DNA of 64,000 nucleotides from Streptomyces sp. NA04227 (GTDB lineage: Bacteria; Actinomycetota; Actinomycetes; Streptomycetales; Streptomycetaceae): NCBI RefSeq assembly GCF_013364195.1, contig NZ_CP054918.1, forward strand, positions 124,001 through 188,000, read 5' to 3'. Within the stretch, counting starts at the first letter, position 1. Every line of letters starts with the position of its first letter. Positions 19,159-27,116 of this stretch are shown piece after piece. Below the pieces are notes generated by a model. The model saw only the letters and a list, made by a program, of their open reading frames with translations. It searched no databases and was not told the origin of the DNA. A program made the position numbers and the translations under genes.

Positions 19159-19727
19159 GCCGCGAATCCGATGTTGGTGACGTACTCGTACTGGCCCCAC
19201 TGGGAGCCGAGGTCGACCAGATGGTCCGAGACCCAGTGCTGGTCCAGGGCCTCGTCGTCCCCGGCGGCCCAGGCGGTCACGAGACGGTCCCAGCGGCGGA
19301 TGTTCATGGTGCGGTACTCGAGGACCCGCTGGTGCGGCCGGTCGACCTGGGACTGGTTCAGCGGGTGGATCTCCACCCGGGTGCCACCGCGCGAGTTGAG
19401 GCGGGCGAGCAGGGATCGCGCGACGTTGGCGCGCCGCACCCGGCGGTAGGCCTCCTCGATCCGCTCCAGGTTGCTCTTGGAGGGGCTGCGCTTTCCGGCG
19501 AGCCAGGCCTTGACCGTACGGTCCGTGGCCGTGAGCCCGGCCTCGCGGGCCGCCTGCCGCGCGCGGGGGGTCCGGGTGAGGTAGTTCAGGCGGGCCATCA
19601 GGCCACGGCGGGAGGTCACCGGGGAGACGATGCCCCCGGCGAGCGCGTCGAGCCGTCGGGCGATCGCTTCGCCCCCCTTGATTCCGCGGGCACCGAACTT
19701 GCCGAACTCGATGTTCCTCTCCGGCAC
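19155..19727 (-). CDS. HTH protein, Tpg (terminal protein)-like, partner of the Tap-like gene
   Basis: This 190-aa protein has a helix-turn-helix at about 56-95 containing DRTVKAWLAGKRSPSKSNLE. A basic stretch (RRVRRANVARSLLARL) and an acidic, Trp-rich C-terminus follow. Telomere terminal proteins (Tpg, about 184 aa) have the same order, with an HTH of the pattern TVxxWxxGxxxPxxxN and a basic linker. The GTG start at 19727 has GGAGG 8 bases upstream. The gene is first in a two-gene unit with the Tap-like gene, whereas in known loci tap precedes tpg. Overall identity to Tpg looks low, so the call is tentative; it could simply be a DNA-binding partner. Confidence 0.42.
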   Translation of the reverse strand: MPERNIEFGKFGARGIKGGEAIARRLDALAGGIVSPVTSRRGLMARLNYLTRTPRARQAAREAGLTATDRTVKAWLAGKRSPSKSNLERIEEAYRRVRRANVARSLLARLNSRGGTRVEIHPLNQSQVDRPHQRVLEYRTMNIRRWDRLVTAWAAGDDEALDQHWVSDHLVDLGSQWGQYEYVTNIGFAA

Positions 19728-19953
19728 TTCGGCCCTCCTTCGCCCCGCGTCCCGACACCGACCGCCGACGGCGCGCCCGCCTGTCCTCGTCGCCGCGCCC
19801 CGTCCGTACGGGTTCCTCCGCCTGAGCAGGGTACTTCGCCGCTCCGGCCTGCCCCGACCCTAGCCAATGAAGGCCGTGCGTTCCTTGCCACTACGCTCAC
19901 TTTCACTCGCTCACCGTCCGTCCGCCGACGGCCCGACCTCCACCGGAGAAGCC

Positions 19954-20505
19954 ATGTTCTCGCTGTTCCGCCGTGCCAAACCCCAGATACACCTGAGCAC
20001 CCTGGGCGCCGACGGCCACGGCAGGACGACACTGCTCTCCGCCCTCACCCAGGTCCTGCACCGGGACCGCCCTGACGCCAACACCCATGTGCCGCTTGCC
20101 CAGTTGGGCAGTTCGGCGGGTCCCGCGGTCGTGCAGTACGAGACCGCCCGGGCCCGCTACACGCACCAGGACTCCCTGGCACCGGGGGCGGGCGGGGCCC
20201 TCCTCGCCGTCTGCGCCCTGGACGGGCCGATGCCCGGCACCGAGGAACAGCTCAGGGCGGCCAAGGAGGCCGGGGTCGACCGGATCGTCGTCGCGCTCAC
20301 CCGGTGCGACCTGCAGTCCGACTTCGACGTTCTCGAAGTGATCGGGGTCGAGGTAAGCATGCTGCTCGACGAGCAGGGCTTCGACGGGGACTCCACTCCC
20401 GTGGTGCCCGTCGCCGCGCAGGCGGCGCTGCGCGGCAACGAGGCCGGAACCGACTCGATCCGGACGCTGCTCAGCTCCATGGACAAGGCCTTCGCCCGGC
20501 GCTGA
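19954..20505 (+). CDS. Degenerate EF-Tu-like G-domain protein
   Basis: This 183-aa protein resembles only the G domain of elongation factor Tu. The P-loop reads GADGHGRTTLLSAL, with Arg where GTPases have Lys. The G4 motif is LTRCDL instead of NKCD, and a G5-like VPVAAQAAL is present. The switch regions (RGITI and DxPGH of EF-Tu) are absent or compressed, and domains 2 and 3 are missing. It therefore may not hydrolyse GTP. GGAGAAGCC before the ATG at 19954 is a good ribosome site. It stands alone between the Tap/Tpg-like pair and a DeoR regulator; function unknown. Confidence 0.7.
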   Translation: MFSLFRRAKPQIHLSTLGADGHGRTTLLSALTQVLHRDRPDANTHVPLAQLGSSAGPAVVQYETARARYTHQDSLAPGAGGALLAVCALDGPMPGTEEQLRAAKEAGVDRIVVALTRCDLQSDFDVLEVIGVEVSMLLDEQGFDGDSTPVVPVAAQAALRGNEAGTDSIRTLLSSMDKAFARR

Positions 20506-20591
20506 GGGCGCACGCTCGCAGAGCCCGGCTGAAGTCGGTTCAGCCTGCGGTCGGTTCAGCCTGCAGTCGGCCCGTCGCGCGCTCCCGCCGC

Positions 20592-21350
20592 TCACACTGT
20601 GCGTACGGTCACGCCCGCGGCGGCCAGCGGTGCGATCTCCTCCGGCGGCGCGGACTCCTCGGTGACGACCGCGTGCAGAGCGGTGGCGGGGGCGACGAAG
20701 GCGAGGGCGGTACGGGAGAGTTTGGCGGCTTCGGCGACCGCGATGACACGTCGGGCGGAGGCGATCGCGGCGCGTTTGACGGCGGCGTCCTCCAGGTCGT
20801 ACGCGGTCAGGCCGTTGGCGGCGTTGAGGCCGCAGCAGCCGATGACGGCGGTGTCGAAGCGCAGGGCGGCGAGGGAGGCCTCGGTGAGCGGGCCGGTGAG
20901 CGCCAGTTCCCCGGGCCGTGGGCGGCCGCCCGGCACCAGGAGGGTCAACTCGGGCCCTGCGGCAAGGGCGTTCACCGCGTGCAGGGAGAGCGGCATCACG
21001 GTCAGGCGGCGCCCCTCCAGAGCTCGGGCGACCTCCAGACAGGTGGTGCCGCTGTCCAGGACGACGGACTCCCCGTCCGCGACGAGCGCGGCGACCTCGG
21101 CGGCGATCCGTCGTTTGGCCTCGCCGCCTTCCTGCGCCCGCAGCGCGAACGGCGGTTCGTCGCCGCGCAGCAGCAGGCTCCGCGCTCCGCCGCGGTAGCG
21201 CTCGAGAACGCCCTGTCCCGCCAGAGTCTCCAGATCACGGCGGACGGTCATCTCGGAGGCACCGGTGAGAGCCGCGAGTTCGGTGACCCCCATCCGCCCC
21301 GCCGCGCGCACGGCCTCGGTGATCGCCTTCAGTCGGTCTGTGCCAGCCAT
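20592..21350 (-). CDS. DeoR-family transcriptional regulator
   Basis: This 252-aa DeoR-type repressor has an N-terminal winged helix (GVTELAALTGASEMTVRRDL) and a sugar-phosphate-sensing domain. Family motifs include VVLDSGTTCLEVARAL and the C-terminal VIGCCGLNAANGLTAYD segment. Such regulators usually respond to phosphorylated sugars and repress neighbouring transport or catabolic genes. It is divergent from the MFS gene, with two palindromes between them. Start 21350 was chosen as the first ATG; a GTG at 21356 is possible and no strong ribosome site is visible. Confidence 0.92.
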   Translation of the reverse strand: MAGTDRLKAITEAVRAAGRMGVTELAALTGASEMTVRRDLETLAGQGVLERYRGGARSLLLRGDEPPFALRAQEGGEAKRRIAAEVAALVADGESVVLDSGTTCLEVARALEGRRLTVMPLSLHAVNALAAGPELTLLVPGGRPRPGELALTGPLTEASLAALRFDTAVIGCCGLNAANGLTAYDLEDAAVKRAAIASARRVIAVAEAAKLSRTALAFVAPATALHAVVTEESAPPEEIAPLAAAGVTVRTV

Positions 21351-21370
21351 GGCCACATCGAACAGGATCG

Positions 21371-21416
21371 GTGTTCACAACACAAGCTTTCGAAAGCTCA
21401 GGATGTTGGTTATGTT
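21371..21416. promoter_or_regulatory. DeoR/MFS divergent operator-promoter region
   Basis: Two palindromes lie between the divergent genes: GTGTTCACAACAC (21371-21383) and the perfect 14-mer AGCTTTCGAAAGCT (21385-21398). A -10-like TATGTT follows at 21411-21416, only 6 bases before the MFS ATG. The MFS transcript would thus be leaderless or nearly so. The palindromes are likely operators for the DeoR protein. Confidence 0.5.
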
Positions 21417-21422
21417 CGCGGA

Positions 21423-22634
21423 ATGGAACGACGACTGCGGGCCGCACGCCTGGCCACCTTCGCCTACTTCGCCCTGAACGGCTTTCTGATGGGCATGTGG
21501 ATCGTCCACGTCCCGGACGTCGAACAGCGCGCGGGGATCGGCCACGCGGTGCTCGGGTGGCTGCTGTTGCTGCTCGGCGCGGGGGCGTTCGCGGGCATGC
21601 AGCTCGTCGGGCCGCTCACCGATCGCCTGGGCGCACGCCGGGTGGTACCGGCGAGCGCGGCACTGTGCAGCGCCTCCGTCGTCCTGCCGGGCCTGGCCAC
21701 CGATGTCTGGACTCTGGGAGCCGCGCTGCTGGTGTTCGGCGTCGGCAACGGCTGCCTCGACGTGGCCATGAACGCGCATGCCGTACAGGTCGAGCACGGC
21801 TACCGGCGCCCCGTCATGTCCGCCTTCCACGCGGTGTTCTCCCTCGGCGGCGTACTCGCCTCGCTCGCCGGGGCGCGCACTCTCAGCCTCGACTGGAGCC
21901 CTGCGGCGACTCTCGGCACGGTGGCCCTGGCCGGGGTCGCGGTCTCCGTTCTCGCCGCCTCGGCCCTGCTGCCGCGGGAGACGGACGAGGCGGCCGGGCG
22001 GGCCCAGCCCGGCGAGCGCACCGGCAGTCGCACCCGGCACCGGACGCCCGGGCGGATCTGGGTGCTGGCCGCCCTGGCCCTGATGGTCATGCTGAGCGAG
22101 GGCGTGGCCAACGACTGGAGCACCCTTCATCTGCGGCACTCGCTGGACGCCTCCGCCGCCGCCTCGGCCCTCGCCTTCGGGGCCTTCGCCACGGCGATGA
22201 CCGCCGGCCGCCTGCTCGCGGACCGCGTTGCCGGACGCTTCGGCCCCGTGGCGGTGCTCCGCTATGGAGCGCTCGTCGCCGCACTGGGCCTGTCGGCCGC
22301 GGCCCTGTCCCCCTGGATCCCGTTGGCGGTGACCGGCTGGGCCGTGTTCGGGGCCGGTCTGTCCGGCTGCGTCCCCCAACTCTTCAGCGCGGCGGGGCAC
22401 TTCGACCAGGGTGCGGCCGGAGCCAATGTCTCCCGCGTCGCCGGACTCGGCTATCTCGGCATGCTCGCCGGACCCGCCGTGATCGGCCCGCTGACCGGCA
22501 TCATGCCGCTCCACCTGACCTTCTTCCTGCCGGTGGCGCTGTGCCTCGTCGCCGCCCTCGCCGCGGGCTCCCTCCGCAACGAGCGCGTGCCCGCCCCGGG
22601 CCCGGCGCCGACCTGTCACCCCGAGGCGGCATGA
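21423..22634 (+). CDS. MFS transporter
   Basis: This 403-aa protein has about 12 membrane segments and the MFS loop motif GPLTDRLGARRV between helices 2 and 3; the second half has RLLADRVAGRFGP. The sequence VHVPDVEQRAGIGHAVLGWL near the start resembles the YbjJ-like branch of MFS proteins. The substrate is unknown. The DeoR neighbour suggests a sugar-related compound, but that is inference. No ribosome site precedes the ATG, consistent with a leaderless mRNA. Confidence 0.88.
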   Translation: MERRLRAARLATFAYFALNGFLMGMWIVHVPDVEQRAGIGHAVLGWLLLLLGAGAFAGMQLVGPLTDRLGARRVVPASAALCSASVVLPGLATDVWTLGAALLVFGVGNGCLDVAMNAHAVQVEHGYRRPVMSAFHAVFSLGGVLASLAGARTLSLDWSPAATLGTVALAGVAVSVLAASALLPRETDEAAGRAQPGERTGSRTRHRTPGRIWVLAALALMVMLSEGVANDWSTLHLRHSLDASAAASALAFGAFATAMTAGRLLADRVAGRFGPVAVLRYGALVAALGLSAAALSPWIPLAVTGWAVFGAGLSGCVPQLFSAAGHFDQGAAGANVSRVAGLGYLGMLAGPAVIGPLTGIMPLHLTFFLPVALCLVAALAAGSLRNERVPAPGPAPTCHPEAA

Positions 22635-22685
22635 TTCCCACCCGACGTCGGGTACGCAGAGTCGGGTGCACAGAAAGGTCGTTAC

Positions 22686-23237
22686 ATGTGGGTTCAGCGA
22701 GTGATCGAACTGACCGGGTGGGAGCCGCTCGGGCTCACCGTCGACTGGGCGGCGATCGAAGGCGAGCTGGGGGCCCCGCTACCGCCCGACTACAAGCAGC
22801 TCTACGAGGCGTTCGGCGGCGGCATCTTCAGTGACTCCGTCTCCTTTCTGGCGCGCGACAAGCCGTTCGGGGCGTTCGACTTTCTGACACAGTGGCAATC
22901 CTGGCTGTCGACCGACCGGGACGCCACGCTCGGAAGCGTCTCCGCCGTCGATCCCTACGCGATCTACGCGCCGGGCGGCAGAGGGCTCGTCCCCTGGGGC
23001 TCCACCGAATGGGCCGACGGATACTTCTGGCTGATCGACGCCGAGCGACCCGGCGACTACCCCGTCCTCGCAACGGCCGAAGACGGCGGGTCGTGGCACC
23101 GGTTCGACATGTCCACCTCCGAGTTTCTCTACCGCGTCCTCGCCGATGCGGATTTCCTGCCGTTCGGAGTGGCGCAATACGCACTCGACCCGACCTTCGT
23201 AGCGTCCGGCGACTCGGAAAGCGACCCGGCTTCGTAA
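22686..23237 (+). CDS. SMI1/KNR4 (SUKH)-family protein
   Basis: This 183-aa protein has the SUKH core: an N-terminal helix with the pattern LGAPLPPDYKQLYEAFGGG, a middle strand with YAPGGRGLVPWGSTEWADG, and a C-terminal helix STSEFLYRVL. SUKH proteins often act as immunity proteins against secreted nuclease toxins. No toxin gene is adjacent, so this one may be an orphan immunity or regulatory protein. AAAGG lies 7 bases before the ATG. Confidence 0.85.
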   Translation: MWVQRVIELTGWEPLGLTVDWAAIEGELGAPLPPDYKQLYEAFGGGIFSDSVSFLARDKPFGAFDFLTQWQSWLSTDRDATLGSVSAVDPYAIYAPGGRGLVPWGSTEWADGYFWLIDAERPGDYPVLATAEDGGSWHRFDMSTSEFLYRVLADADFLPFGVAQYALDPTFVASGDSESDPAS

Positions 23238-23607
23238 AAGAGCGAGCGGGACCGTGGGACTGCGGAACACCGAAAGACGGGGTCACCGAACAGCGTGAAC
23301 ATCGAGATTCAAATCGAGATCAACACCACGCTCAACACCGCGACAAGTCGGCCGTGTTGAGCACGCACGGATAACCGGAAGACTCCCCTCCGACAAACGT
23401 TGCCGCACTCTTGTCGAGCAACTCCCGCCTCTTCACTACGGCGTACGCCCCCATGCCGGACCACTGCTTATTCGTACGCCGCGAGAGCCAAATAGAACGC
23501 CCCGTGTCAATCCGCCCACAGGTCATTGATCGAAGGCGGCAACTGATATGTGCTGCCGTAAAGTTGTCAGGCACCAAGGACGTTCGTACGGGGGAGACAG
23601 AACAGGT
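23238..23607. other. Intergenic region upstream of the LuxR-type gene
   Basis: This interval is less GC-rich than its surroundings and probably holds the promoter of the next gene. A minus-strand frame of about 100 codons crosses it but overlaps the start of that gene and has no recognisable motif. No hairpin or operator could be assigned with confidence. Confidence 0.4.
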
Positions 23608-25056
23608 ATGTCCGCAACCGATCCCAGGAACAGCGCACACGTTCCGACGTCACCGGATACGCAGGTCCCGGCCGCCGCTCACCCCACCGCGACCGGCGAT
23701 GCGCAGGCCGACACTCTCGACCAGCTCCACCACACCCTGCACAACCCCACCATCGACCACCTCGACGACACCACCGCCGCCGCCTACCGCCACGCCGTCC
23801 TCAACGGCCGCTACCACCCCACCGACATCCAGCACACCCTCCACCTCACCCCCGAACACACCCACCGCATCACCCACACCCTCACTCAACTCCACCTCCT
23901 CAAACCCGTCCCCGGACAACCCGACACCCTCATCCCCCTCAGCCCCGACGCCGCCACCGCCGAACTCCTCGCCACCACCGAACACCACATCCAACAACTC
24001 CAAAACGCCGTCACCCACACCCGCAACCGCATGCAAACCCTCCAACCCCTCTACTACGAAAGCCGACAACACCGAAACCACACCGAAGCCTTCGACATCA
24101 TCACCGACATCACCACCCTCCAAAAAACACTCAACGACCACGGACTCCACGCCCAAAAAGAAATACTCACCGCACAACCCGGCGGACCCCGACCACCCGA
24201 CATCCTCGAAAACGCCCGCCCCCGCACCCTCAACAACCTCCAACGCGGACTCACCATCAAACACCTCTACCAACACACCGCCCGCACCGACCTCACCACC
24301 GTCAACTACATACGCACCATCACCCACCACGGCGCCCACGTCCGCACCACCGACCAACTCATCGACCGCATCATCATCTACGACCGCGAAACCGTATTCC
24401 TCCCCGAACAAAACATCACCCACCGCCAACCCGGAGCCGCCCTCATCCGCGAACCAACCCTCGTCCAATTCCTCTGCAAAACCTACGACCACCTCTGGAA
24501 CAACGCCACCCCCTACACCCCCCACACCCCCACCACACCCCACATCACCCACGACCTCAAACACGCCATCATCAAACTCCTCGCCCAAGGACACAAAGAC
24601 GAAAACGTCGCCCGCAAACTCGGCATGAGCGTCCGCACCTGCCGACGCCACATCGCCCAAATCATGGAACAAACCAACGCCACAAGCCGCTTCCAAACCG
24701 GCGCCAACCTCGCCCTCGCCGGATACATCACCAACCAACCACCCACCCCTCAAACAGATGTGGAAGCCACCGAGGGAAATTTGGGCAACGGGCACCTCGC
24801 GGCGGAGGCGGACCAAGGGAACGGTCGGGACGAGGAACAGGAAGAAGGCGACAGAACGCCTCGCGAACTCGCGTTCCCGGCAGGCAAGTTCCGTACGGGC
24901 GCATTCCGTGGAGGTGAATTCGGCGCGGGTGCGGCTGGCAGGAGTGAGGTCGGCGCGAGTGAAGCCAACCCTCGTGAGTTCAGGAAACACCGTGGCCGGG
25001 GATACGTATACGAGGTCGGCGAGTCCGGGGCTCGGCACTGGAATTTCGCTCCATGA
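23608..25056 (+). CDS. LuxR-type regulator with extremely G-poor coding strand and abnormal C-terminal tail
   Basis: This 482-aa protein has an N-terminal TrmB-like winged helix (about 30-110), a coiled-coil-like middle part and a LuxR HTH near residues 315-375 (KLLAQGHKDENVARKLGMSV then RTCRRHIAQIM). Codons in 23,700-24,760 avoid G almost entirely on the coding strand, giving a His/Thr/Pro-rich look. After about 24,763 composition flips to G-rich and the last 100 residues (TEGNLGNGHLAAEAD onward) resemble nothing in LuxR proteins. The original stop was probably near NQPPTPQ and was lost, or the tail is a fusion. The ATG at 23608 was chosen for its ACAGG site and because earlier starts add no conserved sequence. 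Target unknown. Confidence 0.75.
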   Translation: MSATDPRNSAHVPTSPDTQVPAAAHPTATGDAQADTLDQLHHTLHNPTIDHLDDTTAAAYRHAVLNGRYHPTDIQHTLHLTPEHTHRITHTLTQLHLLKPVPGQPDTLIPLSPDAATAELLATTEHHIQQLQNAVTHTRNRMQTLQPLYYESRQHRNHTEAFDIITDITTLQKTLNDHGLHAQKEILTAQPGGPRPPDILENARPRTLNNLQRGLTIKHLYQHTARTDLTTVNYIRTITHHGAHVRTTDQLIDRIIIYDRETVFLPEQNITHRQPGAALIREPTLVQFLCKTYDHLWNNATPYTPHTPTTPHITHDLKHAIIKLLAQGHKDENVARKLGMSVRTCRRHIAQIMEQTNATSRFQTGANLALAGYITNQPPTPQTDVEATEGNLGNGHLAAEADQGNGRDEEQEEGDRTPRELAFPAGKFRTGAFRGGEFGAGAAGRSEVGASEANPREFRKHRGRGYVYEVGESGARHWNFAP

Positions 25057-25298
25057 CGTGGCGAGGGGGCGGCGGGGCTTCGGCACGTCATCTCATCCAC
25101 CGGCCCGCAGGAACGAGAAGCTCCCGAACTGAAAGGACCCACCAGCGGAGGAGGTGTGTGGCGCGGCCACCGTGCGCCCACGTGTTCTGACGCGGCTACC
25201 CGAAAGGCCTCCATCAGCGCGGACCCCGGATACGTCTCGAACCTTTTGCACTTCCAACGGTAGTAGCACGACCAGTAAGGGGCGAGCCCCTCGTCCTC

Positions 25299-25826
25299 TC
25301 AATCGCCCGTCATTCCATCCGTGCGCTCTCGCAGGAAGTCGGCGTGTCCATTGTGGCGGGCGTACTCCTGGATCAATTGCACGTAGAGCCAGCGCAGGCT
25401 GAGGGGCGTGCCGTGCGCGGGCGTGAACGTCTCGTCGAGGTCGTGTCCGGCCGCCACTGCCTCGCACGAGGCGACCTCGGCCCGGAACCGCTCGAAGTCC
25501 CGTTCCGCGTACGCCCCGTGGACTCCCTCGATGCCCTCATCGCCGTCTCCCGGGTCGGTGAAGACATTCCCGATGTCCTCACCCGCGAAGCGCCGCCGGA
25601 ACCACGACCGCTCCACCTCCGCCATATGACGGACCAGGCCCAGCAATGTGAGGTTCGACGGTTCCACGGTGGTCCGGGCCAATTGGGCCGGCTCCAGGCC
25701 CGCACACTTGGCCAGCAGCGTCTCGCGGTGCCAATTCAGCCAGCCTTCCAGCATCTGGCGCTCAGGCACGGTGGCCAGATCACCGATCCGCGTCGTGCGC
25801 TCGATCTGCGGTGCTTTCCATGTCAT
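25299..25826 (-). CDS. DinB/DUF664-family protein
   Basis: This 175-aa four-helix-bundle protein of the DinB superfamily has the DUF664 pattern GWLNWHRETLLAKCAGLEP, LVRHMAEVERSWFRRRFAGE and, near the end, IQEYARHNGHADFLRERTDG. The three metal-binding histidines expected of this fold are visible (RHMAEVE and ARHNGHADF). Bacterial members include thiol-dependent transferases and damage-induced proteins; a specific role cannot be assigned. It is convergent with the LuxR-type gene. Confidence 0.88.
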   Translation of the reverse strand: MTWKAPQIERTTRIGDLATVPERQMLEGWLNWHRETLLAKCAGLEPAQLARTTVEPSNLTLLGLVRHMAEVERSWFRRRFAGEDIGNVFTDPGDGDEGIEGVHGAYAERDFERFRAEVASCEAVAAGHDLDETFTPAHGTPLSLRWLYVQLIQEYARHNGHADFLRERTDGMTGD

Positions 25827-25940
25827 CCGTCCACCCTGGCCGACCGACTCACGGGAACACCAGGGACGCTCCCGTCGACGGCGGCCGGATCGCCTCCGCA
25901 TAAAGAACAACAAACGTTCGGCACGACGGCCGGGCGGTAG

Positions 25941-27116
25941 TCAGCCGCTCCCGCCCGGCCGTGGCAGTTTCAGCTTCAGCGGGCCGCAGCCGAGGCGGGC
26001 CGCCTCGGCCTCGACGTAGCGGGGGAAGAGGGTACGTACGTCCGCGCCGGTCCCGCGCTCGTTGCTCTGTACGAGGAATGCCGTCTCGCCCGCCTGGCAA
26101 TGGGCCCGGAAGACTCCGAGGTTGGGGCCGAGGCTGCCGTAGCCGGAGTCGGAGCGCACCGGATCGCCCTCGTTCAGCGCCATGTCGGTGAAGATCCCGG
26201 CCAGCCGTGGGTCCTCGACGGTCATCAGGCGCTGCTTCGGCTGCGAGCCGAGTACTTCCCGGTCGCAGGTGCGCACCGGGCCGTGCCCGTCGGTGATCAG
26301 GGGGTAGTGGCGTGGCTTGCGCTTCTTGCCCAGGGTCAGCCCCTTGATGCCGCAGAGCGCGTCCGGCTTCTCCAGGCGGGTGTAGCGGGCGGCCTCTGGC
26401 AGGCGTTCGACCGGATCGGCGATCGTGCCGGTGCAGTCCAGGTCCGCGCTGACCTTGTTGACGAGCTTCACGACCATGCGGGCCATCGCGTCCCGCTCTT
26501 CGGTATCCGGCTCCATGTCGCTTATCAAGGCGCCCTGGGCGATGTCCACCACGGTGGGCGCGTCGAGTTCACTGGGGCGACCAAGGCAGCCGTCCGGGAT
26601 GGCGAGCCAGGCGCGGCTGTCCGAGGCCATGCCCAGCAAGCCGCCGCCGAGCGGGGTGAGACGGGCGGAGAGGAACTCGTCGGCCCATTTGCGATCGTCG
26701 CCGGTCCGGTCGTCCGGCCGGTGTACCCGGACGGTGAGCTCCCACGCGTCGCCGTCGCTGTTCGTCAACTGGCAACTGCCCGTGGGGCCGTCCATGACGT
26801 GCCCACCATGCAGCACAGGCGCCTCGACCACCTTGACGTCCTCCGGCTCACGGAACATCGGGGCCAGGTCATCGCGGGACAGCGCGCCCCAGCACACCTC
26901 GTCCGGCGCGAACGGCCCGGCCTGCGTCTGCCAGGCTGTGCCGCCGACCCCGAGCAATACGCCGGCGAGACCTGCGGCCAGCAGCGGCCGGACCCGGCCG
27001 CGCAGCAGTCTGCGCCACTGCCACTGCCACGGGCGCTTGCGCCGCTCGCTGAGCAGCACCCGATCGGCGGGCAGCGGCTGGTCGTATCGGTTCGGCTCGT
27101 CCTCGCTGCTGCTCAC
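25941..27116 (-). CDS. Membrane-anchored exported protein, paralogue of its upstream neighbour
   Basis: This 391-aa protein has a short cytoplasmic N-terminus, one membrane helix at about 40-60 (PLLAAGLAGVLLGVGGTAW), and a long extracytoplasmic part starting near DEVCWGALSRDD. Several cysteines suggest disulfides. The GTG at 27116 overlaps the stop of the upstream gene as GTGA. The pair shares layout and local motifs such as CWGA and CGIKGL/CGIRGL, so they arose by tandem duplication. Function is unknown; such pairs are common in Streptomyces. Confidence 0.72.
   Translation of the reverse strand: MSSSEDEPNRYDQPLPADRVLLSERRKRPWQWQWRRLLRGRVRPLLAAGLAGVLLGVGGTAWQTQAGPFAPDEVCWGALSRDDLAPMFREPEDVKVVEAPVLHGGHVMDGPTGSCQLTNSDGDAWELTVRVHRPDDRTGDDRKWADEFLSARLTPLGGGLLGMASDSRAWLAIPDGCLGRPSELDAPTVVDIAQGALISDMEPDTEERDAMARMVVKLVNKVSADLDCTGTIADPVERLPEAARYTRLEKPDALCGIKGLTLGKKRKPRHYPLITDGHGPVRTCDREVLGSQPKQRLMTVEDPRLAGIFTDMALNEGDPVRSDSGYGSLGPNLGVFRAHCQAGETAFLVQSNERGTGADVRTLFPRYVEAEAARLGCGPLKLKLPRPGGSG

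Noticed and set aside
23332..23640. A 102-codon minus-strand frame upstream of the LuxR-type gene
   Set aside because: It overlaps the LuxR start region on the opposite strand, and no motif or ribosome site supports it.
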